DNA of 45,928 nucleotides, from contig NZ_JALLAN010000024.1 of NCBI RefSeq assembly GCF_023062595.1, forward strand, positions 1 through 45,928, in the 5' to 3' direction. The notes under the pieces were generated by a model. It was not told the origin of the DNA. It worked only from the letters and a program-made list of their open reading frames with translations, and did no database searches. Shown piece after piece: positions 32,341 to 40,345 of the stretch (position 1 is the first letter of the stretch; each line of letters opens with the position of its first letter). The position numbers and the translations under genes are program-made. This DNA comes from Arthrobacter rhizosphaerae. Its GTDB lineage: Bacteria; Actinomycetota; Actinomycetes; Actinomycetales; Micrococcaceae.

Positions 32341-33894
32341 CTACTGAGGGTCTCCCGCAGTGTCTGGCTCCGGCTCCTCGGCGTGCTCGTGGCGCGCGCT
32401 GATCAGCAGACCCAGCACCGCGCCCACCACACACACGATCGCGGTGATCGAGAAGATCTCGCCGTACTGCAGGGCGTAGGCCTCCCGGATCCGGCCGGCC
32501 TCGGCTGACAACCGTTCCGCGAGTGTCTCGCCGGTACTGGCGGGCAGGCTGGCCAAATGCTGGTTGAACCGGTAGAGGCCCCATGCGCTGAGTGCCGCAA
32601 TGCCGAGCAGCATGCCGATCATGCGGGCGACCACGATGGCTGCCGACGCGATCCCGTGCTGAGCGGCGGGAACCACCCGGAGCGTTGCCGACGTCAGCGG
32701 GCCGATCACCAGGCCGAGACCGAGACCGGCGATCGCCAGGTCGGTGTCCAGTGTCGGCAGGGTGAACACTCCGAGATCGTGTCGTGCTGTCAGCGCATCT
32801 ACCGGCCATTTTGAGATCAGCAGATAACCCATGGCGGCGATGAGCAGGCCGCTGAACGTGACGATCCGGTCGCCGATCCGCGTGGCCAGCCATCCACCGA
32901 GCAGCGCCCCAACCGGCAGCGCGACGAGGAAGCGCAACAGCAGGAGGGCAGCCTGGTTCTGGTCCTGAGCCAGGACACCCTGGCCGAACAGCTCGACGTT
33001 GACCAGCGTCACCATGAGCGCGGCGCCGGCGGCCAACGACGCGCCAAGTGCCGCCAGGAACGGCCTGACGTGGACTCCCGCCGGTTCCAGCAGGCGGGTG
33101 CGGGCGAACCTCTCCCAGATGAAGAACGCGATGGTCGACACGGCGGCGGCGATCAGCACCGGCATTCCCCAGATGGGCAGCACCAGCTTTCCGTCGGGCT
33201 TGGGGTTGTAAAGCCCGATCACGGCAAGGCCCAGGGCGATGGCCAGCAGCAAACCGCCGAGCACATCTACCTTCTGGGGATCATCCGATCTCTGTCGGCC
33301 TGGCAGACTGAAGTGAACCATCACCATCGCGATCACCGCAAGCGGCACGTTGACCCAGAAAACGGCCTGCCAATGCTGGAACAGCCCGACCAGGGCGATG
33401 CCGTACAGCGGGCCGAGCACGCTGCCCAGTTCCTGTGCGGCACCGACACCGCCGAGCACAGCTGCCCGCTGGCGCGCAGCCCATAGTTCGGCGGCCAAGG
33501 CCATCGTGACCGGCAGCAAGGCGCCACTGGCGGCGCCCTGGAGAGTGCGGCCGATGACCAACACGGTGAGATCGGTCGACAGTGCCGTCACGACCGATCC
33601 GAACGCGAAGCCGGCCAAACTGACCTGGATGAGCATCTTCCGCCCGAACCGGTCCGACGCCCGACCCAATAGCGGCATTGCCGCTATGTAACCGAGCAGG
33701 TAACCGGTGATGATCGGGGTGACCCGTTGGAGCTGATTCACTCCGATTCCGACGTCGCGCATGATATCGGTCATGATCGTGACGACGACGTAGGTGTCGA
33801 GCGCGCCCAGCGTCACTGCCAGACTGCCCGCGCTGATCGCGATGCGGCGGTTGGTCGACACCCGCCCGGTGGCCGGGGGCGGGCTGTGGATCAC
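32341..33894 (-). CDS. MFS transporter of the P55 (Rv1410c) type
   Basis: 517 residues from GTG 33894, which overlaps the lprG-like stop as GTGA, so the genes are translationally coupled. It has about 14 hydrophobic segments. The MFS motif A is visible (LLGRASDRFGRKMLI, ~80-95), as is a motif-C-like GAAQELGSVLGPLYG near 155. Overall it reads like the mycobacterial P55 efflux pump, including the extended WERFARTRLLEP loop. P55 works with the periplasmic lipoprotein LprG to move triacylated lipids and glycolipids to the cell surface, and contributes to drug tolerance. The same gene pair in the same order appears here. Codon use is slightly richer in GC than the flanking relics, consistent with import. 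Confidence 0.85.
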   Translation of the reverse strand: MIHSPPPATGRVSTNRRIAISAGSLAVTLGALDTYVVVTIMTDIMRDVGIGVNQLQRVTPIITGYLLGYIAAMPLLGRASDRFGRKMLIQVSLAGFAFGSVVTALSTDLTVLVIGRTLQGAASGALLPVTMALAAELWAARQRAAVLGGVGAAQELGSVLGPLYGIALVGLFQHWQAVFWVNVPLAVIAMVMVHFSLPGRQRSDDPQKVDVLGGLLLAIALGLAVIGLYNPKPDGKLVLPIWGMPVLIAAAVSTIAFFIWERFARTRLLEPAGVHVRPFLAALGASLAAGAALMVTLVNVELFGQGVLAQDQNQAALLLLRFLVALPVGALLGGWLATRIGDRIVTFSGLLIAAMGYLLISKWPVDALTARHDLGVFTLPTLDTDLAIAGLGLGLVIGPLTSATLRVVPAAQHGIASAAIVVARMIGMLLGIAALSAWGLYRFNQHLASLPASTGETLAERLSAEAGRIREAYALQYGEIFSITAIVCVVGAVLGLLISARHEHAEEPEPDTAGDPQ

Positions 33895-34583
33895 ACGGCC
33901 GGTTTCTCGACGGTGACCGGTTCGCCCCACTCGGACAGGGTCATCGTGACGCTGCTACCAGGACTGGGCTCCAGCCGGGCCTGCATCAGCTCGTGGTCGT
34001 CGTCCTCAGAGATCCAGACGGTGCCAGGCACGGGGCCCGTCGCCCGGATCTGCGGGGCGATCTTGTTCACCGCGTCCGCAGTGACGTTGCCCGTGATGCG
34101 TACAGAGTCCACGCCCTCGATGGTCTCGTTGCCGTCGACCTTGGCATCGGAGAAGTTGGCGAGCACGTTGGCCAGCCCCACATCGGGGTCCAGGATCGCC
34201 GCGACGTCGTAGATGTTGGATGCCGGCCCGAAGTTCGACGGGCTGCCCCCCGGCATGACCGCGGCCCAGAGTTGGCCGTCGGCGACCACGAACTCGACCC
34301 CTTTGAGCTGCTGGCCAAGGTGCGTCATGTCAAGTGTGCCCTTGGCGGCGACCGCGGGAGTCTGTGTGAGATCGGCATCGATTAACTCGACGGGCAGTCC
34401 GGCGATCTGGCCCTCGACCGCGAGCTTGAGATGCGCGCTGGTCTGCCCTTTGGTGGTCTCACTCGACTCTTTTAACAGGGTGGCCGGGTCGAGGGTATCC
34501 TCCGCGGGTGGGGAGGTGCACCCTGCGACGAGGGCGACGACGGCGATGAGGGGCGCGAAGATCGCCACAAGGCGGGTGTGCAT
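33891..34583 (-). CDS. lprG: LprG-type lipid carrier lipoprotein
   Basis: 230 residues from ATG 34583; ATGs at 34598 and 34613 are alternatives. Signal peptide MHTRLVAIFAPLIAVVALVAGC with lipobox VAGC. The mature protein follows the LprG/LppX fold: LLKESSETTKGQTSAHLKLAVEG, LPVELIDADLTQTPAVAAKG, FGPASNIYDVAAILDPDVG, GLANVLANFSDAKVDGNETI, VPGTVWISEDDDHELMQARL and SSVTMTLSEWGEPVTVEKP (pieces). DPDVGLANVLANF matches mycobacterial LprG strikingly. LprG binds triacylated lipids and hands them to the cell wall, partnered by the MFS pump downstream. IS3-like sequence starts ~40 bases upstream of the start, so its native promoter may be lost. Confidence 0.87.
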   Translation of the reverse strand: MHTRLVAIFAPLIAVVALVAGCTSPPAEDTLDPATLLKESSETTKGQTSAHLKLAVEGQIAGLPVELIDADLTQTPAVAAKGTLDMTHLGQQLKGVEFVVADGQLWAAVMPGGSPSNFGPASNIYDVAAILDPDVGLANVLANFSDAKVDGNETIEGVDSVRITGNVTADAVNKIAPQIRATGPVPGTVWISEDDDHELMQARLEPSPGSSVTMTLSEWGEPVTVEKPAV

Positions 34584-34619
34584 GGCCGCGCTATTCATGG
34601 CCGCATTGTACATGACCGC

Positions 34620-35060
34620 ATCGGGACTGTGGAAGGTGTGCTTGACACTTTGCCTGCGGGGATTTGATCCTTCGGGTGGAAGAATTTTCATCGTGCCCAA
34701 AGCCTTTCTCGAAGAGTTCCACCGCCCTCTTCGCGGTTGCCCGCAAGGGCGAAGCGCCCGTCACGCAGATCGCCCAGGACTTCGGTGCCTCACCGCGGCC
34801 CTGCACCGCTGGATGAAGGTCGCCGACAAAGAAGACGGCGTGAAATCCGGTGTGGTGTCCGATGACACCACGAAACTGCGGGAGCGAATAAACGTTTTCG
34901 GCTCCTGGAACATGAAGCGGAAGTCGCGCCGCGCTGTTGCCTACCTGTACCGGGACGTCAATTCAAGGACTAATGTGCCCGCTGGTCCGAGAGTTGGCTG
35001 CTAGGGACACCCCGGTCCAGGTTCCCGTGGCAGTGTCCTGCATGATTGAGCCATGGAGAC
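34620..35060 (+). mobile_element. Decayed 5' part of an IS3-family element
   Basis: From ~34692 (VPKAFLEEFHR) shifting frames give ARKGEAPVTQIAQDFG, LHRWMKVADKEDGVKSGV, TKLRERIN...AVAYLYRDVN: an OrfA transposase (HTH plus leucine zipper). Then CPLVRELAARDTPVQVPVAV SCMIE marks the start of OrfB. At least two frameshifts are present and the DDE domain is missing. GGGACTGTGGAAGGTGTGCT TGACACTTT at 34623-34651 resembles the left terminal repeat. It lies immediately upstream of the lprG-like operon, in the opposite direction. Confidence 0.7.
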
Positions 35061-35078
35061 CAGCCGCTGGCTATGAGG

Positions 35079-35249
35079 GCCGGAGTGCAACTTGGGGGAC
35101 CGGGCGCGGGCCAAAAAGTTCGTGAGGAAATAAGCGACGGAGGAGCGCCGAGCGAAGTTTTTGATCGGACCCGGCGGGGGAGCGCCCTGGTTGCGCAGAG
35201 GGCCCGCCCAGCGATGATGGATCATCAGAACGACAAGCAGCAGCGATGA
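35079..35249 (+). repeat. ~170-bp repeat, copy 2 (partner at 17960-18134)
   Basis: Contains GAGGAAATAAGCGACGGAGG, GGAGCGCCGA and CCCAGCGATGATGG in the order seen in copy 1. The open frame ends RARPAMMDHQNDKQQR. The core is bounded by an inverted repeat, AAAAAGTTCG...CGAAGTTTTT (35113-35162), that could mark a small mobile or RNA element. Confidence 0.6.
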
Positions 35250-35540
35250 CTCATCTCGTCATTCATTTACCTGCCGGCTGGACTCTGGTCATGCCATTCC
35301 CCATCCTTACTGACATGAAAGCGTGTGACAGGTGAAACGACCGCCATCATGCACTGCGAGTCCTCGCTCGTGCCGCGCCACCTCCATCTGGCACCGACAG
35401 CGACTGATCTCGGCAACGATCCAGCGCAGGTCTGGGCGCCAGGTGATGCCCATCTCAAACTGCATAGGGCCGGCATGGAACTGCCGCGCCTCCGGAGGGG
35501 TGCGGCAGTCGAAATGGATGCAGCAACTGGGCAAAAAAGA

Positions 35541-36033
35541 AGTGTGGACAATGTCCACACTTTTCGCTTCGGATCGGGTCGTACATCGGCCGGATTGGCT
35601 CGGATTGCTTATCCTTTCGGGAGTTCCCAGTGTTTGCAAGGGCTGGAATGCGGTTCGAGTCCCACCTCGGGCACAGCAGATCCCCTCGTCAGAGGGGATT
35701 TTTGCTTTAACGTGTGTACAAAGCTTGTGGTGGCGTCCCTCTGACGCTAGTGCGCGGGCTGTGGCCTGGCCCCCGCGGTGGCCTATTCAGGTGTGTGGGT
35801 GGCGGGTTCAGGTCCCTGGCTGGTGGGCGCTCCGCCTGCTGTGGTGGGCTATGCGTTCCTTTCGTGGGTTATGGCGGACTGGTTGGCCGCTTACCTGTTC
35901 ATGGTCCGTGCCTGTCTTGACATGACTTGGGGCAACTTTTTCTTAAGTTTCTTCCTGACTAGCTGCTCCAAGTCGTCCAAGTGCATGGGTCTGGAAGGAC
36001 ATTTTGTCGGGCCAAAGGTGGACATTGTCCACC
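35541..36033 (+). repeat. ~0.5-kb palindrome-bounded repeat, copy C
   Basis: Left end: perfect palindrome with arms AGTGTGGACA and TGTCCACACT (35541-35561, centre A). Then comes the box GGATCGGGTCGTACATCGG, the 56-bp tRNA-like block (35620-35675), a T-tailed terminator (35680-35699) and a ~300-bp segment nearly identical to copy B. Right end: palindrome GGTGGACA-T-TGTCCACC (36017-36033). A hairpin related to the one at 31324 lies just before it (35480-35509). Confidence 0.8.
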
Positions 36034-36307
36034 CTTATGTGTGTTTTTTGGCACCTGGTCACGGTTGGCTTGCTCCTCTTTCCTAGCCCTGCACGAATCA
36101 TTGATGGCAGATGGGCTCAACGACATGACTACCGGCCGAGGTGGTTGGTGTCCAGAGTGAGGCAGACCAGGCTTTCCTGGAGCCAGAAGCAGAGAGTGTG
36201 TCCGATGAAGCTCAACAGGTCTGCGGGGGATTTGATGGTGAGCGTTTCCACGACCGAAGGCGCGTGCCGTCCATGAGAATCTTCTTCCCGAGGTGCTGAA
36301 GCCAAAA
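36034..36307. other. Short gap, no gene recognised
   Basis: Frames continue out of repeat copy C without a start or family match. Confidence 0.3.
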
Positions 36308-36527
36308 ATGACAGGTAAAAACGACGCCGAACTCCATAGAGCCGAACTCCATAGAGTAGTGGTCGGCCTAATCCCAGAGTTGGCGGACCACCTCGACCCG
36401 AAAAAGCTTACGCAGAAGCAAATCACAGAAGCTTGCGAAGTGATCGTTGCGGGAATGTCGGCGGATGTTCGGCAAGCTTCTCACATTGCTCCTGGACGAG
36501 GTCGAGGATGAGTTCGACGACCCCTAG
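36308..36527 (+). pseudogene. Small acidic protein gene with a probable frameshift
   Basis: ATG 36308 reads MTGKNDAELHRAELHRVVVG then LIPELADHLDPKKLTQKQIT EACEVIVAGMSADV, coherent helical protein. It then runs into RQASHIAPGRGRG. The neighbouring frame continues better as MFGKLLTLLLDEVEDEFDDP to a TAG at 36525-36527. One base change near 36470 would restore a ~70-residue protein. A 15-bp direct duplication (CGAACTCCATAGAGC-type, 36328-36357) encodes the doubled AELHR. No family recognised. Confidence 0.45.
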
Positions 36528-36941
36528 ACCCAGAGGCGGCGGCTGGGTAACGGCGCAGCCGCGTCTACCCCCGTTCTAAACGCTCGACAGAGCGCATCTG
36601 GTCAGCTGGTACCCACCAGGGTCATCTGTGCGCAGGCCGACGTATGACTCGGGCCCCAGCGGACCGAAACCCGCGATCCCGGCAATCTCGGCTGACCCTA
36701 GCGGCAAGGAGACTGGTTCGTGAGCGACCCTGTCCGTCCAGGGGCCACCGTGAGGCTGGTCCGGGACCCGCAACAATGTCCACAAGGTCTTTCACCGGGC
36801 ACCTTGGTTCCCCGGGATCGCGTAGCAGGCCAAGATCTACTCACCGAATTCATTCTCGGTCGGTAGACAAACAGCATCCGCGCTCCGGCTGACCGGGTGG
36901 ACTTCGCATTTCTCTAAAATTCCTTCTCGAACAGCGGGGGA
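36528..36941. other. Gap before the sugar locus, no gene
   Basis: About 410 bases; the frames are Arg/Pro-rich. It separates the repeat-laden accessory region from the conventional carbohydrate locus. Confidence 0.4.
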
Positions 36942-36974
36942 CAGCAGCCCGAGCTAGAGTGGCTCGGGCTGCTG
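36942..36974 (-). terminator. Terminator of the fucosidase gene
   Basis: A perfect 13-bp stem (CAGCAGCCCGAGC at 36942-36954 and its complement at 36962-36974) with a seven-base loop, ten bases past the stop of the minus-strand gene. Confidence 0.85.
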
Positions 36975-36984
36975 CGAGGGAAGG

Positions 36985-38928
36985 TCAGGAGGCGATGATC
37001 TGCCAGTGCTGGTGGGTGTTGCCGAGCAGGAAGGGGTCCTGATCGACATTGGCTTCATTGGCTGTCGAGGCTCCGTCGACCGTCATTGCCAGACCGCTGA
37101 ACCGGTTGATCAGCGCGACGTAGCCGCCTGGCAGCTGTGTGAGAGCCCAGTGTTGGGGGAACGTACCGGCATTATGCCAGGTCGCCACGTTGCCTCCTGC
37201 GATCCTCGAGAGACCTGCCACCTCTACTAGTTTGCCGCTATTGAAGTCCTTGATCGAGAAGTATCCATCACCGACGCTTGTGAAGGTGAACTTCTGGCAA
37301 GCTGCTCCGCTCCATGTGTACTGCTGAACGTTGGAGCCGTTTGCCGTGCCGAAGTTGTATACGTCTAGAACCTTGCCGCTCTTGCGGTTGACGAGGCGAT
37401 AGGCGCGCCCTTCCTCCACCGGGCGTGAGACCAATTCCGGCTTGGATAACCTGCCTCCGATGTGGAGGCCGTTGACGTTGGCATAACCACCCGCCGCCGC
37501 GGTTGCTTCGAGTCGAACGTATGCTACGTTCTGGCCCGGCCATTCGGCGATCTTCGGCGTCGAGTCCGCGGCCCAGGTTCCACTGGCGACCTGAGTGAAG
37601 GTGTTCCCATCAGTGCTGACCGACACCTTATAGCCGGTGATGTCACCATTGGTGTTTCCGGAACTCCGGTTCCACTGCTTGGGAAGGTATTGGAGGGTGG
37701 AGACGTTGCTCCAGACGGCTCCGAGGGCGATTGTGACCGCCTGCGGCAGAGCGATCGTGCCGCCCCAGGTCGACCAGCAAGTTTCCGAGCCCACGTCGGA
37801 CCTGCCGTCGATGACGTTCCTGGGGGGTTCCTCCGGGCGGTAAGCCGACGCGTAAGCGGCCGCGGCGGTGACAGGGTACTCGACCTTGAGTGGCTGGACC
37901 GGAAGCGGGGCCCGGGAGGCATTGGGGCCAGCCCACGCGGCTCCGACTTCGGCGAGCCGGTTGACGATGTTCGTGTCGAGGCGGCCGTTACGGTTGGGCG
38001 GACAGTTGAGGAGGAAACTCGTGTACTTGGGCTCGAGGTCCGTCAGATGGTTGATGATGTCGTCCCTGGACATCAGAGCCTCGCCCGGCGTTGTGGGGTG
38101 CCAGAACCAACCGTTGCTAACGGTTTGGCCTTGTACACCGGCGTATGCGTTGCCTGCTGGCGCCCTGATTCCGAGAGGCTCTTCGAAGTAGATCGCATCG
38201 CCGAGCCACGGCTGGCTCATCCCGCCGTGGTCGATCATCGCGCAGTTCGGCTGCAGCTCCTGGACAAGTGCACGCAGCCGCTGGTAGGGGACCTCGTGCT
38301 GGCCCATCTGCCATGCATAGCCGTCGGTGATGAACATGTCGATCTCGCCATAATTCGTGAGGAGCTCGCGTACCTGTCCGAGCGTGTAGTTGATGTCGTC
38401 GAGATCGATCGACAGGGTCGTGTCCTTAACATGATGGCCACCATAGGCCTCCACCGTTTTGGTGCGGTCCCAGATGGAGAAGTACAGACCCACCCTCAGG
38501 CCCTTGGCGCGGAATGCGTCAACGTACTGGCGTACGACATCCTGCTTATACCCGCTGTTGGCGACGTTCTGATTGCCGTAAGCGGTCGGCCACAGGCAAA
38601 ACCCGTCATGGTGTTTGGTTGTGAGCACACCGTAGGTCATCTTGGCAGCAGCGGCGGCAGCTGCCCACTGTGCGCAGTCAACGGAGGGCGGGGCGAACTT
38701 TGTCGGGCTCTGACCGCCTGCAGCCCACTCTTCATTGGTAAAGGTGCCCAGGTTGAAATGGTTGAACATGCCGAACCGCTGGTCCACGAGATTCCTTAGG
38801 TTTGTCTGGTTGTCTGCGGCCACAGCAGGGGACAGGCCAAAGCCCGTGCCGATTGGCAGCGAAGCAGCTAAGACCCCCGCTCCCGCTGCGGTGAGGAGGG
38901 TACGTCGAGAAAGTTGGAAAGATTCCAC
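36985..38928 (-). CDS. Tat-exported GH29 alpha-L-fucosidase with CBM32-like and ricin-type domains
   Basis: 647 residues from GTG 38928; the frame is open to 39159 but the promoter found at 39016-39044 makes a later start likely. Tat signal: SRRTLLTAAGAGVLAASLP, cut near PAVAA. Catalytic domain ~35-380: QRFGMFNHFNLGTFTNEEWA, YGVLTTKHHDGFCLWPT, KGLRVGLYFSIWDRT, EIDMFITDGYAWQ (candidate nucleophile Asp in FITDG), TSFLLNCPPNRNGRLD. Residues ~385-505 form an F5/8-type (CBM32) domain and ~515-647 a ricin-type CBM13 domain (YRLVNRKSGKVLDV ... HQHWQIIAS). It would release L-fucose or a related L-sugar from glycans outside the cell for the importer encoded divergently. Confidence 0.88.
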   Translation of the reverse strand: MESFQLSRRTLLTAAGAGVLAASLPIGTGFGLSPAVAADNQTNLRNLVDQRFGMFNHFNLGTFTNEEWAAGGQSPTKFAPPSVDCAQWAAAAAAAKMTYGVLTTKHHDGFCLWPTAYGNQNVANSGYKQDVVRQYVDAFRAKGLRVGLYFSIWDRTKTVEAYGGHHVKDTTLSIDLDDINYTLGQVRELLTNYGEIDMFITDGYAWQMGQHEVPYQRLRALVQELQPNCAMIDHGGMSQPWLGDAIYFEEPLGIRAPAGNAYAGVQGQTVSNGWFWHPTTPGEALMSRDDIINHLTDLEPKYTSFLLNCPPNRNGRLDTNIVNRLAEVGAAWAGPNASRAPLPVQPLKVEYPVTAAAAYASAYRPEEPPRNVIDGRSDVGSETCWSTWGGTIALPQAVTIALGAVWSNVSTLQYLPKQWNRSSGNTNGDITGYKVSVSTDGNTFTQVASGTWAADSTPKIAEWPGQNVAYVRLEATAAAGGYANVNGLHIGGRLSKPELVSRPVEEGRAYRLVNRKSGKVLDVYNFGTANGSNVQQYTWSGAACQKFTFTSVGDGYFSIKDFNSGKLVEVAGLSRIAGGNVATWHNAGTFPQHWALTQLPGGYVALINRFSGLAMTVDGASTANEANVDQDPFLLGNTHQHWQIIAS

Positions 38929-39005
38929 GTTGAATCCGCTTCTAGGCAAGCCACCGATGGTGGGGAGGAAGCGACACGCGATGGCGTCGCATGGTCCAAG
39001 AGACC

Positions 39006-39044
39006 GATTCATCAGATGATAGTAAGGATTTTCGTATTCTTCAA
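39006..39044 (-). promoter_or_regulatory. Fucosidase promoter with overlapping 12-bp operator
   Basis: Minus strand: TTGAAG (39044-39039), 17-base spacer, TATCAT (39021-39016), and ATCTGATGAATC (39017-39006) overlapping the -10. The same 12-mer lies in the promoter of the divergent importer operon. The predicted transcript starts near 39009, which excludes the upstream ATGs and favours GTG 38928. Confidence 0.6.
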
Positions 39045-39232
39045 GGAGCCATGCGGACATTCTTGGCCGCATTTCGATGAATGCATCTGATCTATCCTTC
39101 GTGGTGTTTCCGACACCCCGGCGGTTTGCGCGTGCTCCGACCGACGGCACATTCGCCATGCGGATGATGTGGCTAAGTAAATTGATCTAATCTTTCGGGC
39201 CTATATTCGGCAATAATGGCACGTAACTGCTG

Positions 39233-39262
39233 TAGACATCTGATGAATCGTGTGTCTATAGT
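39233..39262 (+). promoter_or_regulatory. Importer operon promoter with the same 12-bp operator
   Basis: TAGACA (39233-39238), 18-base spacer, TATAGT (39257-39262). ATCTGATGAATC (39238-39249) sits in the spacer, where a bound repressor would block polymerase. It is in inverted orientation relative to the copy at 39006-39017. Confidence 0.65.
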
Positions 39263-39310
39263 GTTCTGACCCTCGACCAGGAGGGCCATTCGAGAGTAGA
39301 GGTCAGTATC

Positions 39311-40345
39311 GTGCGTATTCGATCAATGGAGATCGCTGTAGGAGCCGTTGTAGTGATGGCTGGAGTGGCAGGGTGTTCCGGGGGCGGTGCGAACACATCG
39401 TCGTCGGGCGGGGCAGACAAACTGATCGGAGTTGACTTCCCGAGGTCTGACACCGACTTCTGGAACGCGTACACGCAGTATGTTCCGGCGACCGCCAAGG
39501 AGCTCGGGGCTGACATCGCGACCAGCAACTCGCAAAACAGTGTGCAGACGTTGGTGTCGAACATCCAGGCGCTTGTGGGCCAGGGCGCCAAGGCACTGAT
39601 CATGGCGCCCCAAGATACGGCGTCCATCGGCTCGGAGCTGAAAAAGCTCAACAGCCAGAACGTTCCTGTCGTTTCCATCGACACCCGCCCGGATACGGGA
39701 GATGTCTTCATGGTGGTGCGTGCTGATAACAAGCAGCTGGGGGCGAAGGCCTGTGAGTTCCTCGGCGGGAAGCTCGAAGGCGAACACACAGTTGTGGTGC
39801 TGCAGGGCGGTCAGGATTCGGTCAATGGCCGTGACCGCACAGAAGGCTTCTCCGAGTGCATGAAGGACAAGTACCCGGGAATCAAGGTTTCGTTGCAGGC
39901 CTCTAACTGGGACGGAGCCCTGGCCGCTTCGCAGTTGCAGACTGCGCTGACGCAGGACTCGGATATCCGCGGAGTCTACATGGCTTCCAGCTTTGCACTC
40001 TCAGGAACCCAGCAGGTGCTCGAGCAAGCCGGCAAGGCCGTTCCCCGGACAGATAAGAACCACGTCTGGACGGTGTCCAACGACGGCATCCCCCAGGAAT
40101 ACAAAGGTATAAACGAGGGCAAGCTGGACGCCACAGTCTCCCAGCCGGCTGATCTCTACGCGAAGTACGGCGTCTACTATGCCCAGGCTGCTCTCAAGGG
40201 AGAGTCCTTCAAAGCCGGGCCGACTGACCACGACTCCACGATTGTTGAAGTCCGGGCCGGTCTGTTGGAGGACCAACTCCCCTCAATCCTCGTCACCGAG
40301 GACAACGTCAACGATCCGGCCCTTTGGGGCAATAACCTCAAATGA
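39311..40345 (+). CDS. Sugar ABC importer, substrate-binding lipoprotein (RbsB type)
   Basis: 344 residues from GTG 39311, with AGAGG about nine bases ahead. Signal peptide MRIRSMEIAVGAVVVMAGVA with lipobox VAGC, Cys ~22, and a Gly/Ser linker. The mature part is the periplasmic-binding-protein type 1 fold: LIGVDFPRSDTDFWNAYTQY, GAKALIMAPQDTASIGSELK, VPVVSIDTRPDTGDVFMVV and the hinge near AKYGVYYAQAALKG. The stop overlaps the ATPase start (ATGA). It delivers the sugar to the permease. The neighbouring fucosidase suggests a fucose-like ligand, but binding residues cannot be read with confidence. Confidence 0.9.
   Translation: MRIRSMEIAVGAVVVMAGVAGCSGGGANTSSSGGADKLIGVDFPRSDTDFWNAYTQYVPATAKELGADIATSNSQNSVQTLVSNIQALVGQGAKALIMAPQDTASIGSELKKLNSQNVPVVSIDTRPDTGDVFMVVRADNKQLGAKACEFLGGKLEGEHTVVVLQGGQDSVNGRDRTEGFSECMKDKYPGIKVSLQASNWDGALAASQLQTALTQDSDIRGVYMASSFALSGTQQVLEQAGKAVPRTDKNHVWTVSNDGIPQEYKGINEGKLDATVSQPADLYAKYGVYYAQAALKGESFKAGPTDHDSTIVEVRAGLLEDQLPSILVTEDNVNDPALWGNNLK

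Noticed and set aside
37462..38799. 445-codon plus-strand frame
   Set aside because: Antisense shadow of the GH29 gene.
39013..39159. Upstream starts of the GH29 gene (ATG 39012 and earlier)
   Set aside because: They lie at or before the predicted transcription start, and the Tat signal begins properly from GTG 38928.
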